The notes below the pieces were generated by a model that saw nothing but the letters and a program-made list of their open reading frames with translations, made no database searches and had not been told where the DNA came from. The translations under genes were made by a program, and so were the position numbers. A DNA stretch of 64,000 nucleotides, taken from assembly GCF_004137245.1 (NCBI RefSeq), contig NZ_SDWS01000006.1, positions 276,826 through 340,825 on the forward strand. Direction: 5' to 3'. The first letter of the stretch is position 1, and every line of letters starts with the position of its first letter. This stretch comes from Nocardioides glacieisoli. GTDB taxonomy: Bacteria > Actinomycetota > Actinomycetes > Propionibacteriales > Nocardioidaceae. Positions 27,264 to 35,200 of the stretch are shown in pieces.

Positions 27264-27806
27264 GTGCACCACATCAGCAAGGCCACCGCCGTCATCACCC
27301 TCCCCGCCCGCACCGCGTTCGCAGTCGCGAACGCCGGACTGCGTACGACGATGCGTCTGGTGGGCTGGGCAGCCGAGCAGGCAGCCGGTCAGCCGGGCCC
27401 GCGCACCGCACCCCCGTCGAGCGTGCCTGTGCCCAGGGCGGCCGAGCCTGACGTCGACCCGATGGAGCCCACCCGGACCCCGCCGCCCGCGGTGGTGCCT
27501 CCGGTGAAGAAGGCGCCTGCGAAGAAGGTCCCCGCGAGCGAGGTGCCGCTCAAGTCGGCGCCCACCCCGTCGATGCCCGCCGGCGTCGAGGCGATCGACG
27601 CGGCGCTCGAGGTGCCGGTGCCCGCTCCGGCGAAGAAGGCCCCGGCGAAGAAGACCGCGGCCAAGAAGACCGCGGCGAAGACCCCCGCGAAGAAGGTCGC
27701 CGCGAAGAAGGCACCGTCGAAGCAGGCCGCTGTCCTCGCGCCCGCCCTCGGTCTCTCGGAGGACGAGGTCGCCGACGTGGTCGGGAACGACCGCCCCGAG
27801 CGCTGA
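27264..27806 (+). CDS. Lysine/alanine/proline-rich histone-H1-like protein
   Basis: A 180-residue protein. The first 35 residues hold a short hydrophobic segment; the centre and end contain many [17 protein letters not shown] repeats, like the C-tails of eukaryotic H1 and of actinobacterial HupB. Such tails bind DNA non-specifically. Unlike HupB there is no N-terminal HU domain here. GTG at 27264 chosen after a GACGAGAGGA-type ribosome site. It may be a nucleoid or surface-associated protein; the N-terminal segment leaves both open. Confidence 0.7.
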   Translation: MHHISKATAVITLPARTAFAVANAGLRTTMRLVGWAAEQAAGQPGPRTAPPSSVPVPRAAEPDVDPMEPTRTPPPAVVPPVKKAPAKKVPASEVPLKSAPTPSMPAGVEAIDAALEVPVPAPAKKAPAKKTAAKKTAAKTPAKKVAAKKAPSKQAAVLAPALGLSEDEVADVVGNDRPER

Positions 27807-27838
27807 CCGCTGTCGGTCGGCGCGCCTATCCTCGACCC

Positions 27839-28180
27839 ATGCACCGGATCTTCACGACGAGCGTCGCCTCGGTCTACCCGCACTACGTGACGAAGGCCGA
27901 GAAGAAGGGCCGGAGCAAGGCCGAGGTCGACCAGGTCATCGAGTGGCTCACCGGGTTCGACGAGAAGGCCCTGCAGCAGCACCTCGCCGACGAGACGACG
28001 TTCCACGACTTCTTCGAGGCCGCCACCCTCAACCCGCACGTCGACCAGATCACCGGGTCGGTGTGCGGGGTCAAGGTGCAGGAGGTCGAGGACCCGTTGA
28101 TGCGCCAGATCCGCTACCTCGACAAACTCGTCGACGAGCTCGCGAAGGGCCGACCGATGGAGAAGGTGCTCCGGGGCTGA
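27839..28180 (+). CDS. DUF2200 family protein
   Basis: A 113-residue soluble protein matching DUF2200 from end to end: [20 protein letters not shown] start, [39 protein letters not shown], and [20 protein letters not shown]. Function not known; widely spread in bacteria. ATG start, no extra domain. It is convergent with the reductase gene, 9 bases away. Confidence 0.88.
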   Translation: MHRIFTTSVASVYPHYVTKAEKKGRSKAEVDQVIEWLTGFDEKALQQHLADETTFHDFFEAATLNPHVDQITGSVCGVKVQEVEDPLMRQIRYLDKLVDELAKGRPMEKVLRG

Positions 28181-28189
28181 CGCGGGCGG

Positions 28190-28741
28190 TCAGGCCTCGA
28201 GGGGCCCCACGACGTCGTAGCGCGCCGCGATGAACGCGGCGTTGCGATCGGTCTCGACGAGGCGCAGGTCCAGCCGGCGCGGCAGGAGCGGACGCCCTGC
28301 CCCCAGGGTGACCGGCGCGATCTGGACGATGACCTGGTCCAGCAGGCCGGCGTCGGCGAACTGACCGACGAGGTCACCCCCACCGACGACCCAGAGGTCC
28401 TTCCCGGCAGCCGCGGCGACCATCTCCGGGTGGACCGCGGCGACGTCGCCGGAGGCGAAGCGGAGGTCGGCGCCGGGGTGCGGCTCGGCCTCGCGGTGCG
28501 AGAAGACCCAGGCCGGCATGTCGTACGGCCACGGCTCCGACCGCTCGGCGAGGTGGTCGACCAGCCAGTCGTACGTCGTGCGCCCCATCGCGACCGCGCC
28601 GATGTCGGCGATGAAGGCGTCGTAGGCCAGCGGCGCGTCGGTCTCGCGCTGCTCCTGCTTGAAGAGCCAGAAGAGCGAGTCGTCCTCGTCGGCGATGAAC
28701 CCGTCGAGCGTGGTCGCGGTGAAGAAGGACGTGCGCACCAC
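28190..28741 (-). CDS. Dihydrofolate-reductase-like (RibD C-terminal) protein
   Basis: A 183-residue protein of the DHFR/RibD-C superfamily: MVRTSFFTATTLDGFIADED, MGRTTYDWL, and LWVVGGGDLVGQFADAGLLD, an NADPH-binding Gly-rich motif. Members reduce pterin- or flavin-precursor-like substrates, but this standalone type has unknown substrate. Upstream AraC/DinB gene on the same strand ends 3 bases before it, so they likely form an operon. Confidence 0.85.
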   Translation of the reverse strand: MVRTSFFTATTLDGFIADEDDSLFWLFKQEQRETDAPLAYDAFIADIGAVAMGRTTYDWLVDHLAERSEPWPYDMPAWVFSHREAEPHPGADLRFASGDVAAVHPEMVAAAAGKDLWVVGGGDLVGQFADAGLLDQVIVQIAPVTLGAGRPLLPRRLDLRLVETDRNAAFIAARYDVVGPLEA

Positions 28742-28744
28742 GGC

Positions 28745-29650
28745 TCACGCCTCCCCGCGCTGCTCGCGCAGCCAGGTGATCGGGTCGCCGTCGTCGACGG
28801 TGACACCGTGGCCGCGCAGCAGGTGGCGGGCGACCTGGCGTCGAGCGGCGGCGAAGGTCACGACGTGGGCGAACACGCTGCCCATCACGAAGCTCTCGGG
28901 CGGGTCGCACAGCGCGTCGACGAGCCGGTCGTCCCAGGCGCCGCGCGCGTCGATGTCGCGGACCGTCGACAACCAGCGCGGTGCGACCTCGTCGTGGCGG
29001 TCGAGCAGGCTGGCCGGGTCGCGGTCTCCCGCGGCCGGGAAGTCGGCGCCCTCGATCGCAGCGAGCCAGATCTCCTTGGTGGCGACGAGGTGCTCGAGCA
29101 CCTGGGCGAGAGACTCGTCGGGGCCGTCGAAGCCGAGGACCTGCAGGCCCGGCACGCCGGCTGCCTCGTATGCCGCTGGCTCCACGCCCTTCGCGAGGTC
29201 GAGGAGCCCACGGGTGTCGTCGAGGTCGTGGCGGAGGAGGTGCTCGGTGATGGGGTTCATGGTCTTCTCCGTGGTGTGCACCCACAGAGACATCGGTGGG
29301 TGGAAGTGGATGCCGTTGGGAGCCGGCAGCCAGTGGCGGGCCGCCGGGGTGCTGGGCGGGTGGCCGAAGCCGCGGGCGAAGGCGCGGGAGAAGCCCTCGA
29401 CCGACTCGAAGCCGGCCTCGAAGGCCACATCGGTGACGCTGGTCCCGCCGGCGAGCCGCCAGGCGGCGCGCTCCAGGATCACCCGGCGCCGCATCGCGAC
29501 GGGCGGCTCGCCGGTGTCGCGGCGCAGGCGGCGGATGAAGTGGAACGTCGAGGAGTGCGCCCCACCCGCCATGTCGGCGAGCGTGGCGTGGTCCTCGTCG
29601 AGCACCGCGTCGAGGAGCTCGCGGAGACGGTCTCGGCCGGACTCGGTCAT
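28745..29650 (-). CDS. AraC-type HTH protein fused to a DinB-like domain
   Basis: A 301-residue protein. The N-terminal AraC-type DNA-binding domain is visible (SVTDVAFEAGFESVEGFSRA, FARGFGHPPSTPAARHW). The C-terminal ~170 residues are a DinB-like four-helix domain (EHLLRHDLDDTRGLLDLA; LVATKEIWLAAIEG), which in other families binds a metal or thiol. This fusion type is known in actinobacteria. Role unknown; perhaps a transcription factor that senses a small thiol or metal. Shares an operon with the DHFR-like gene. Confidence 0.8.
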   Translation of the reverse strand: MTESGRDRLRELLDAVLDEDHATLADMAGGAHSSTFHFIRRLRRDTGEPPVAMRRRVILERAAWRLAGGTSVTDVAFEAGFESVEGFSRAFARGFGHPPSTPAARHWLPAPNGIHFHPPMSLWVHTTEKTMNPITEHLLRHDLDDTRGLLDLAKGVEPAAYEAAGVPGLQVLGFDGPDESLAQVLEHLVATKEIWLAAIEGADFPAAGDRDPASLLDRHDEVAPRWLSTVRDIDARGAWDDRLVDALCDPPESFVMGSVFAHVVTFAAARRQVARHLLRGHGVTVDDGDPITWLREQRGEA

Positions 29651-29715
29651 GGGTCCCAGTCTGGGGCAGTCCCGGATCCGGCGACCCGACCGCCATTGCC
29701 CTGTCCTCCCGGAGC

Positions 29716-31338
29716 TCAGGGCACCTCGAACGTGACCGTCCGCACCGGGTTGTCGAACTCCGTCGTCCGCAGCGACACCTGCACCTCCCAGGTGCCGGCC
29801 GTCGGCAGCACGACCTCGCCGGAGTAGATGCCCGGGCCGAGGTTGGTGAGGGACACGGCACCCAGGTCGACGTCCTCGGTCGACAGGCTCATCCGGGGCG
29901 ACTCGAAGCCCTCGGCCGGCTGCCCCGCGTCGTCGGTCATCGTGAGGGTGAGCGTGGCCGGGCCGACGACGAGCGGATCGAGCGTGACCTCCGCGTCGAT
30001 CTCGTCGAGCTGCACGCTCTCCGACCCGCTCGAGGCCGGAGCGCTCACCGAGACCTCGGGGTCGGGGCTCCGGTCGACGAGGAACCCGGTCACGAGCAGC
30101 ACAACCACCAGCACCCCCGCCTCGGCGAACGTCGTCCGCACCAGGAGCCCCGCCGCTTCGCCACGCTCCGGGCGCCTCGCCGCCGCGCGCAGTCGCGGCA
30201 CGAGCCTGAACCGGTTCCAGGCTGCGATCGCGATCGCCACCAGGACGACCAGCACCTTCACGAACAGCAGGGTGCCGTACGTCGTGTCGAGGAGCGCGCC
30301 CCACGACCCGGCCACCCGCCAGGCCATCACCGACCCAGCCACGACCAGCATCGCGAGGATCCCTGCCGCCCAGGTCGAGAACCGCGCCAGCACCTCCGCA
30401 CCGGTCTCGTCCCGGCCGGCCCGGTCCCGCAGCACGAGGACGAGTGCGACGAGCCCGCCCAGCCACAGCGCCCCGGCGACCAGGTGCAGCACGTCGACGG
30501 CGATGACCAGCGCCTCCGGGGTGGCCGCGCGGGTGTGGCCGGTGAGCGACGGTGCGGCCAGCGCCACCAGGCATCCGACGAGCACCGGGCCACGGCGCGA
30601 GGCCGCAGCGAGGCCGAGGCCGATGGTGACGGCGGCGGGTACGACGTACTCCCAGGCCGCGAGCGCCGACCACGTCGACCAGGCGGTGAGCGCCGACGCG
30701 GGCAGGCCGAGCTGGTAGAGCGCGACGAGCGGCACGGCCGCCCACCACGCCAGCACGGCGACCACCGCTGCCAGGCGCGTCGTCCTGCGCAACCGGGCCC
30801 GCTCGGCGTCGACGCCGTCGGCCGGCAGGAACAGCGCCGCGAAGGCAGCCACGCCGGCGGCGACCAGCAGGCCGACGTAGGCCAGCCACCGCAGCACGCC
30901 CAGGAGGACGGGCGCGTCGGTGTCCCCGTCGTCGGCCGACGGCACGTCGACGACGTCGCTCGGCGCGCCGACGGAGAAGCGCAGCGAGCCTCCGATCGGG
31001 TGGCCGTCCTCCGACACCAGGCGCCAGACCACGACGAGCGTGCCGTCGCCGACCTCCTCGTCGAGGGAGACGACGAGCTGGCCGTCGCCCACCCGGGCGC
31101 TCGAGGCGATCTCGGCGCCGGTGGCGTCGAAGACGGTGGTGCCGGCGGACACTCCGAGCACGGACTCGTTGAAGCTGAAGGTGACCTGCTCGGGGGCGGT
31201 CTCCAGGACCGCACCCTCGCCGGGGTCGGTGGCGATGAGGGTCGCGTGCGCAGCGGCCGGCGGCGCGGGCGCCAGGACGAGCAGGGCGGTCAGCGGCAGG
31301 AGCAGTGCGGCGAGGACACGACCGGGGAACCGGCTCAT
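29716..31338 (-). CDS. CopC-CopD fusion copper-binding/transport protein
   Basis: A 540-residue protein. Signal peptide (residues 1-30), then a CopC domain whose mature N-terminus starts with His31 (HATLIATDPG) and carries the Cu(II) motif SEDGHPIGG (Asp111, His113). Eight or so membrane helices form the CopD domain. The last ~100 residues outside the membrane resemble a YtkA/FixH-like beta domain. Such fusions import or shuttle copper for cuproenzymes. ATG at 31338 overlaps the YcnI stop (ATGA), so both are one operon. The large copper oxidase is next to it. Confidence 0.9.
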   Translation of the reverse strand: MSRFPGRVLAALLLPLTALLVLAPAPPAAAHATLIATDPGEGAVLETAPEQVTFSFNESVLGVSAGTTVFDATGAEIASSARVGDGQLVVSLDEEVGDGTLVVVWRLVSEDGHPIGGSLRFSVGAPSDVVDVPSADDGDTDAPVLLGVLRWLAYVGLLVAAGVAAFAALFLPADGVDAERARLRRTTRLAAVVAVLAWWAAVPLVALYQLGLPASALTAWSTWSALAAWEYVVPAAVTIGLGLAAASRRGPVLVGCLVALAAPSLTGHTRAATPEALVIAVDVLHLVAGALWLGGLVALVLVLRDRAGRDETGAEVLARFSTWAAGILAMLVVAGSVMAWRVAGSWGALLDTTYGTLLFVKVLVVLVAIAIAAWNRFRLVPRLRAAARRPERGEAAGLLVRTTFAEAGVLVVVLLVTGFLVDRSPDPEVSVSAPASSGSESVQLDEIDAEVTLDPLVVGPATLTLTMTDDAGQPAEGFESPRMSLSTEDVDLGAVSLTNLGPGIYSGEVVLPTAGTWEVQVSLRTTEFDNPVRTVTFEVP

Positions 31339-31937
31339 GCGCGACGGCGCCGGAGCAGGAGGAGGGCGCCGCTGCCGAGGCACGCGAGGGCCAGGATGCC
31401 CGCCGCGCCGTAGGACATCGCGCCCGAGGAGATCGCGGGGTCGGCGCTCGACCCGTCGGTCGCGGTCACCACGACCACCGGGGCCGGCATCTCGAGGTCA
31501 TCCCGCGCGGCATCGTCCTCACCGACCTCGGTCCAGGCGGAATCCCCCACCTCGCACCGCTGGACGACGGGGAACACCAGCTCTGCGCCGACCCGGTCCG
31601 GCAGCCTGACCGAGAAGACCACCTGCTCGCGCATGCCGTCCGGCAGCGGATGGTCGGTCCGGAAGGAGACGCCCTCGTCGGTGACCGCGGCGGACCAGCG
31701 ATCGGTGTCCGAGGCCCCGACGTCACTCACCCCGGCGGGCACCCGGACGGCGACTTCGGTGGTCGCCGAGCCCGCGCACCCGTGTGGGACCTCCAGGGTC
31801 AGCACCGACCTCGCGCCCGCCCCCGTGGTGGACGCATCGAGCGTGACGTGGGCGCTGGCGGGTGCCGCGACGCCGACCACCAGCACCGCCAGGGCGGCCG
31901 GGACGGCAGCCATGGCGGCGGAGCTGGTGTGCGGCAT
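31335..31937 (-). CDS. ycnI: YcnI-family copper-binding protein (DUF1775)
   Basis: A 200-residue exported, membrane-anchored protein. The signal peptide ends ASA and the mature protein begins with His30 (HVTLDAS), the histidine of the YcnI copper site, with a Trp in TDRWSAA as expected. A C-terminal membrane helix and basic tail (LLLLRRRRA) anchor it outside. YcnI binds Cu(II) and supports copper supply. It precedes and overlaps the CopCD gene and follows the tautomerase gene by 13 bases. Confidence 0.9.
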   Translation of the reverse strand: MPHTSSAAMAAVPAALAVLVVGVAAPASAHVTLDASTTGAGARSVLTLEVPHGCAGSATTEVAVRVPAGVSDVGASDTDRWSAAVTDEGVSFRTDHPLPDGMREQVVFSVRLPDRVGAELVFPVVQRCEVGDSAWTEVGEDDAARDDLEMPAPVVVVTATDGSSADPAISSGAMSYGAAGILALACLGSGALLLLRRRRA

Positions 31938-31950
31938 CGCAGGAGCTCGG

Positions 31951-32175
31951 TCAGTCGTCGGCGAGGGCGGCGACGACGCCGGCGCGGCTCTCGTCCTCGC
32001 TGGCCAGCACGCCGCCGTTGGCGACGATGTCGGCGGTGATCTCGGCGAAGACCATCCGGACGTCCTGGCGGCGGGCGCCGAGGATCTCCACGGCGCTGTC
32101 GGCGACGGCGCGGGCGAAGTCCCGGCGCTGCTCGACGGTGCGGCCCTTCAGGAGCTCGACGGTGATGTTGGGCAT
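31951..32175 (-). CDS. 4-oxalocrotonate tautomerase family protein
   Basis: A 74-residue protein. It starts MPNITVELLKGRT, so the catalytic N-terminal proline (after Met removal) is present, with the family pattern RTVEQRRDFARAVADSA. Family members tautomerise keto-enol or related compounds as hexamers. Physiological substrate unknown. It is upstream of the YcnI-CopCD genes on the same strand and downstream of the copper oxidase gene, after the hairpin at 32209-32238, so it probably starts or belongs to the YcnI operon. Confidence 0.85.
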   Translation of the reverse strand: MPNITVELLKGRTVEQRRDFARAVADSAVEILGARRQDVRMVFAEITADIVANGGVLASEDESRAGVVAALADD

Positions 32176-32208
32176 GGGATGGATCCCTCTCGATCTTCAT
32201 GGTGGTGA

Positions 32209-32238
32209 CGGGCCCGGGGGATCGCTCCCCCGGGCCCG
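32209..32238 (-). terminator. Strong GC hairpin after the copper oxidase gene
   Basis: A 12-bp perfect stem, CGGGCCCGGGGG paired with CCCCCGGGCCCG, with a 6-base loop, sits 20 bases after the oxidase stop. There is no T-run, as often in actinobacteria. It should end or slow transcription before the tautomerase gene. Confidence 0.7.
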
Positions 32239-32257
32239 CCCTTCAGTGCGGCTCCGC

Positions 32258-35200
32258 CTAGCGGCGGATCCTGATGATCACCTTGTCGGTGACCGACTCG
32301 GCCAGCCCGCTCCCCTGGTAGGTCACGGTCAGCTTCGTCTTCTTCCTCACCTGGGGCAGCTTGACGACGACCCTCTCGCCGTCGAGCTCCCTGGTCAGGG
32401 TCTTCCCGCCCTTGATCGCGATCGACACGGTGCCCGTCACCGGCACGTCGTCGGGCGCTCGCAGGACGACCCTGACCTTCGGTGCCGTGCCCTTCTTCAC
32501 CTTGCTCGGCGCCTTCACGGTCATCCGCGGGACGACCTTGTCGACGGTGACCTCCACGGTGGAGGACGACGCCTTGTGGCCGCCGTCCCCGATGTAGCGG
32601 AGGGTGAGCTGGTGCGTGCCGGGCGGCAGGCTCTTCGCCGGCAGCACGAGCGTGGCCCGGCCGGAGGCGAGTGCACCCGAGGCGATCAGGTCGTTGCCCG
32701 TGAGGACCTCGACCGTGCCGGTGGCGGCCGCCGGGGCGACGCTCGCCACGACGGTGCCGAGCTTGCCGTAGGTGAACGGTGCCGAGGCGCCGGCCACCGC
32801 CGAGGTGAGCGGTCCGCCACCCGTGCCGCCCGCAGGCTTCACGGTGATGGTGACGGTCGCAGGTGCGGAGGTGTCCGTGCCATCGCTCACCGTGTAGGTG
32901 AACTGGTCCTTGCCCACGAACCCGTTGTCGGGGGTGTAGGTGAAGGAACCGTCGGCCTGCAGCGAGACAGCACCGTTGACCGGCGTGCTCGTGCGGGTCG
33001 CTGTCAGCGCGTCACCGTCGGCGTCGGTGTCGTTGGTCATGACACCGGGTGCCGCGAGCGCCAGCGCCTCGCCGGAGACGGTGCTGTAGGCGTCGCCCTC
33101 GGCCACCGGTTCGGTGTTCGGCGGTGCGACGACCTCCTCCACGGTGATGGTCACCGTGGTGGCGGCCGACGTCGACGTGCCGTCGTTCGCCTTGTAGGTG
33201 AACGTGTCGGGTCCTGCGTAGCCCTCGTCGGGCACGTAGGTGAACGACCCGTTGGCGGCCAGCGACACAACTCCGTGCGCGGGCTGCGTGACGTCACCGG
33301 CAGTGAGGGCGTTGCCCTCGGCGTCGGTGTCGTTGCCCAGGACTCCCGGTGCCGCGATGCTCAACGGCACGTCCTGCACCGTGGAGTACGAGTCCGCGAC
33401 ACCGGCCGGGGCGACGTTGGTCGTCCCGTTGAAGAGGGCGAGCACCTCGGCGGCGTCGAGCTCGTAACCGTAGAGGCGGAAGTCGTCCTGCTGCTCGGTG
33501 GGACGCGGGTCCGGCCAGCTGGTGTTGCCGAGGAAGTTGGCGGTGGTGCCGCCCTCCCCGATGTCACCGATGGAGACCGGGATGTTGTCCCGGGTGCCAC
33601 CGTTCTGCAGCACACCGTTGAAGTAGATCTTGCCCGTGGTGCCCCCGCCGGTCGGCGACGGGCCCAGGGTGACCACGACGTGGGTCCACTGGTTGAGCGG
33701 CAGGTCGGTCGTGCCCGGCAGCTGGATGCGGTACTGCTCACCGTCGTTCTTGCGCAGGGTCGCTGCGAAGCCGCGGGTGCCGTTCTCGGTCTCCGACTGC
33801 AGGAGCAGGAACTCGGAGGTGTTCTTGCCGATCTGGACGTGGGTCGTCCAGTTGGGCAGGTTCGTCGGGCGGATCCACGTGGACACAGTGGCCTCGGTGG
33901 TCATCCCGAACGTGATGTCGTTCGGCAGGTTGACGTGTCCGTCGCCGGGCAGGTTCACGCCCGCCCCGTACTTCGCGGACGCCACCCAGCCGGCATTGCC
34001 CTGGAGCACCGCGTTGCCGATCGCCGGGTCGGAGCCCGAGTTGACCGAGGTGGTCCCGGTGCCCTCGTCGAACTTGTAGTGGACCGGGACGCCCTCGCCC
34101 ACCGGGGGCCGGGCGACCGTGTGCGAGACGGTCTTCGTCGAGTCGCGCCAACCCGTCCCTGCGGTGAAACGGACCTCGATCTGGTACGTCTTCGGCGGCA
34201 GCGTCACGGCCGGGAAGGTGACCGAGCCGGCAGCGACCGCGACCGCGCTGCCCTGGCGGGCACCGTCGATCCACAGCTCGGCAGTGCCCGTGGGGTTGGC
34301 GTTGGCCGAGTCCTTCACCGTGGCCGAGACCGTGACGGGCTCGCCGAACGGCGACGGGGACTCCGGGCTGACGCTGACCGTGGTGGTCGTGTCCAGCGCG
34401 GTGCCGTCGGCGTACATCCCGGCGATGTCGGCGCTGGTCAGCGCAGCGGCGTAGAGACGTACGTCGTCCATCTGACCGTTCAGCGGGGCATCGGGGAACC
34501 CGTTGCGTCCGAGCCAGTTGTTCTCGGTGTTCGCCCCGACCTCGGGGAGCTCGACCGTCAGGTCGGTCCTCTGGGCGATCTGCACCCCGTTGAGGTAGAG
34601 CGTGCCGGTGGCTCCGGCACGGGTGAATGCCACGTGGTTCCACGTGTTGAGCGAGAGGTCCCGCGCGGGGGTCGCGCGGATCCGCTCCTCGGGGTTGGTC
34701 GGGCTGGCCAGTCCGGGCGCCTTGAAGGTCGCCGCGAGTCCGGTGTCGCCGTCGGCACGCGTCTCGGTCTGGATCTGGAAGTAGCCGCCGGTGTTGCCGG
34801 ACCCGGTCCCGATGTGGAACAGGCCGGCCCAGTTGGTCGGTTGCACGTCCGGGCGGACCCAGAACGAGGTGCTGAAGTCGGTCGCACCCTTCAATACGTT
34901 GTCCGGCAGGTCGACTGCGTTGGTGTTGTCGCCCCCGAGGAGGTCGACAGCACCGCCCCGCACACCGCTGGCGTTCCAGGTCGTCGTGCCGGTGAGCGTC
35001 GCCGGGCCGACGGTGATGTCGGAGCCCGTGTTGGCCGCCGTCTGTCCGGCGCCCTCCTCGAAGGCGTACGCCACGTCGGGATCGGCGGCACCGGGACCGT
35101 TGCCCACGACCACGAGGTTGTCGATGACCAGGCCGGCGCCCGACCCACCTCCGGTGATCGTCAGGTCCTGTTGACGCGCGGTGGCGGTGAAGGTGCCGAC

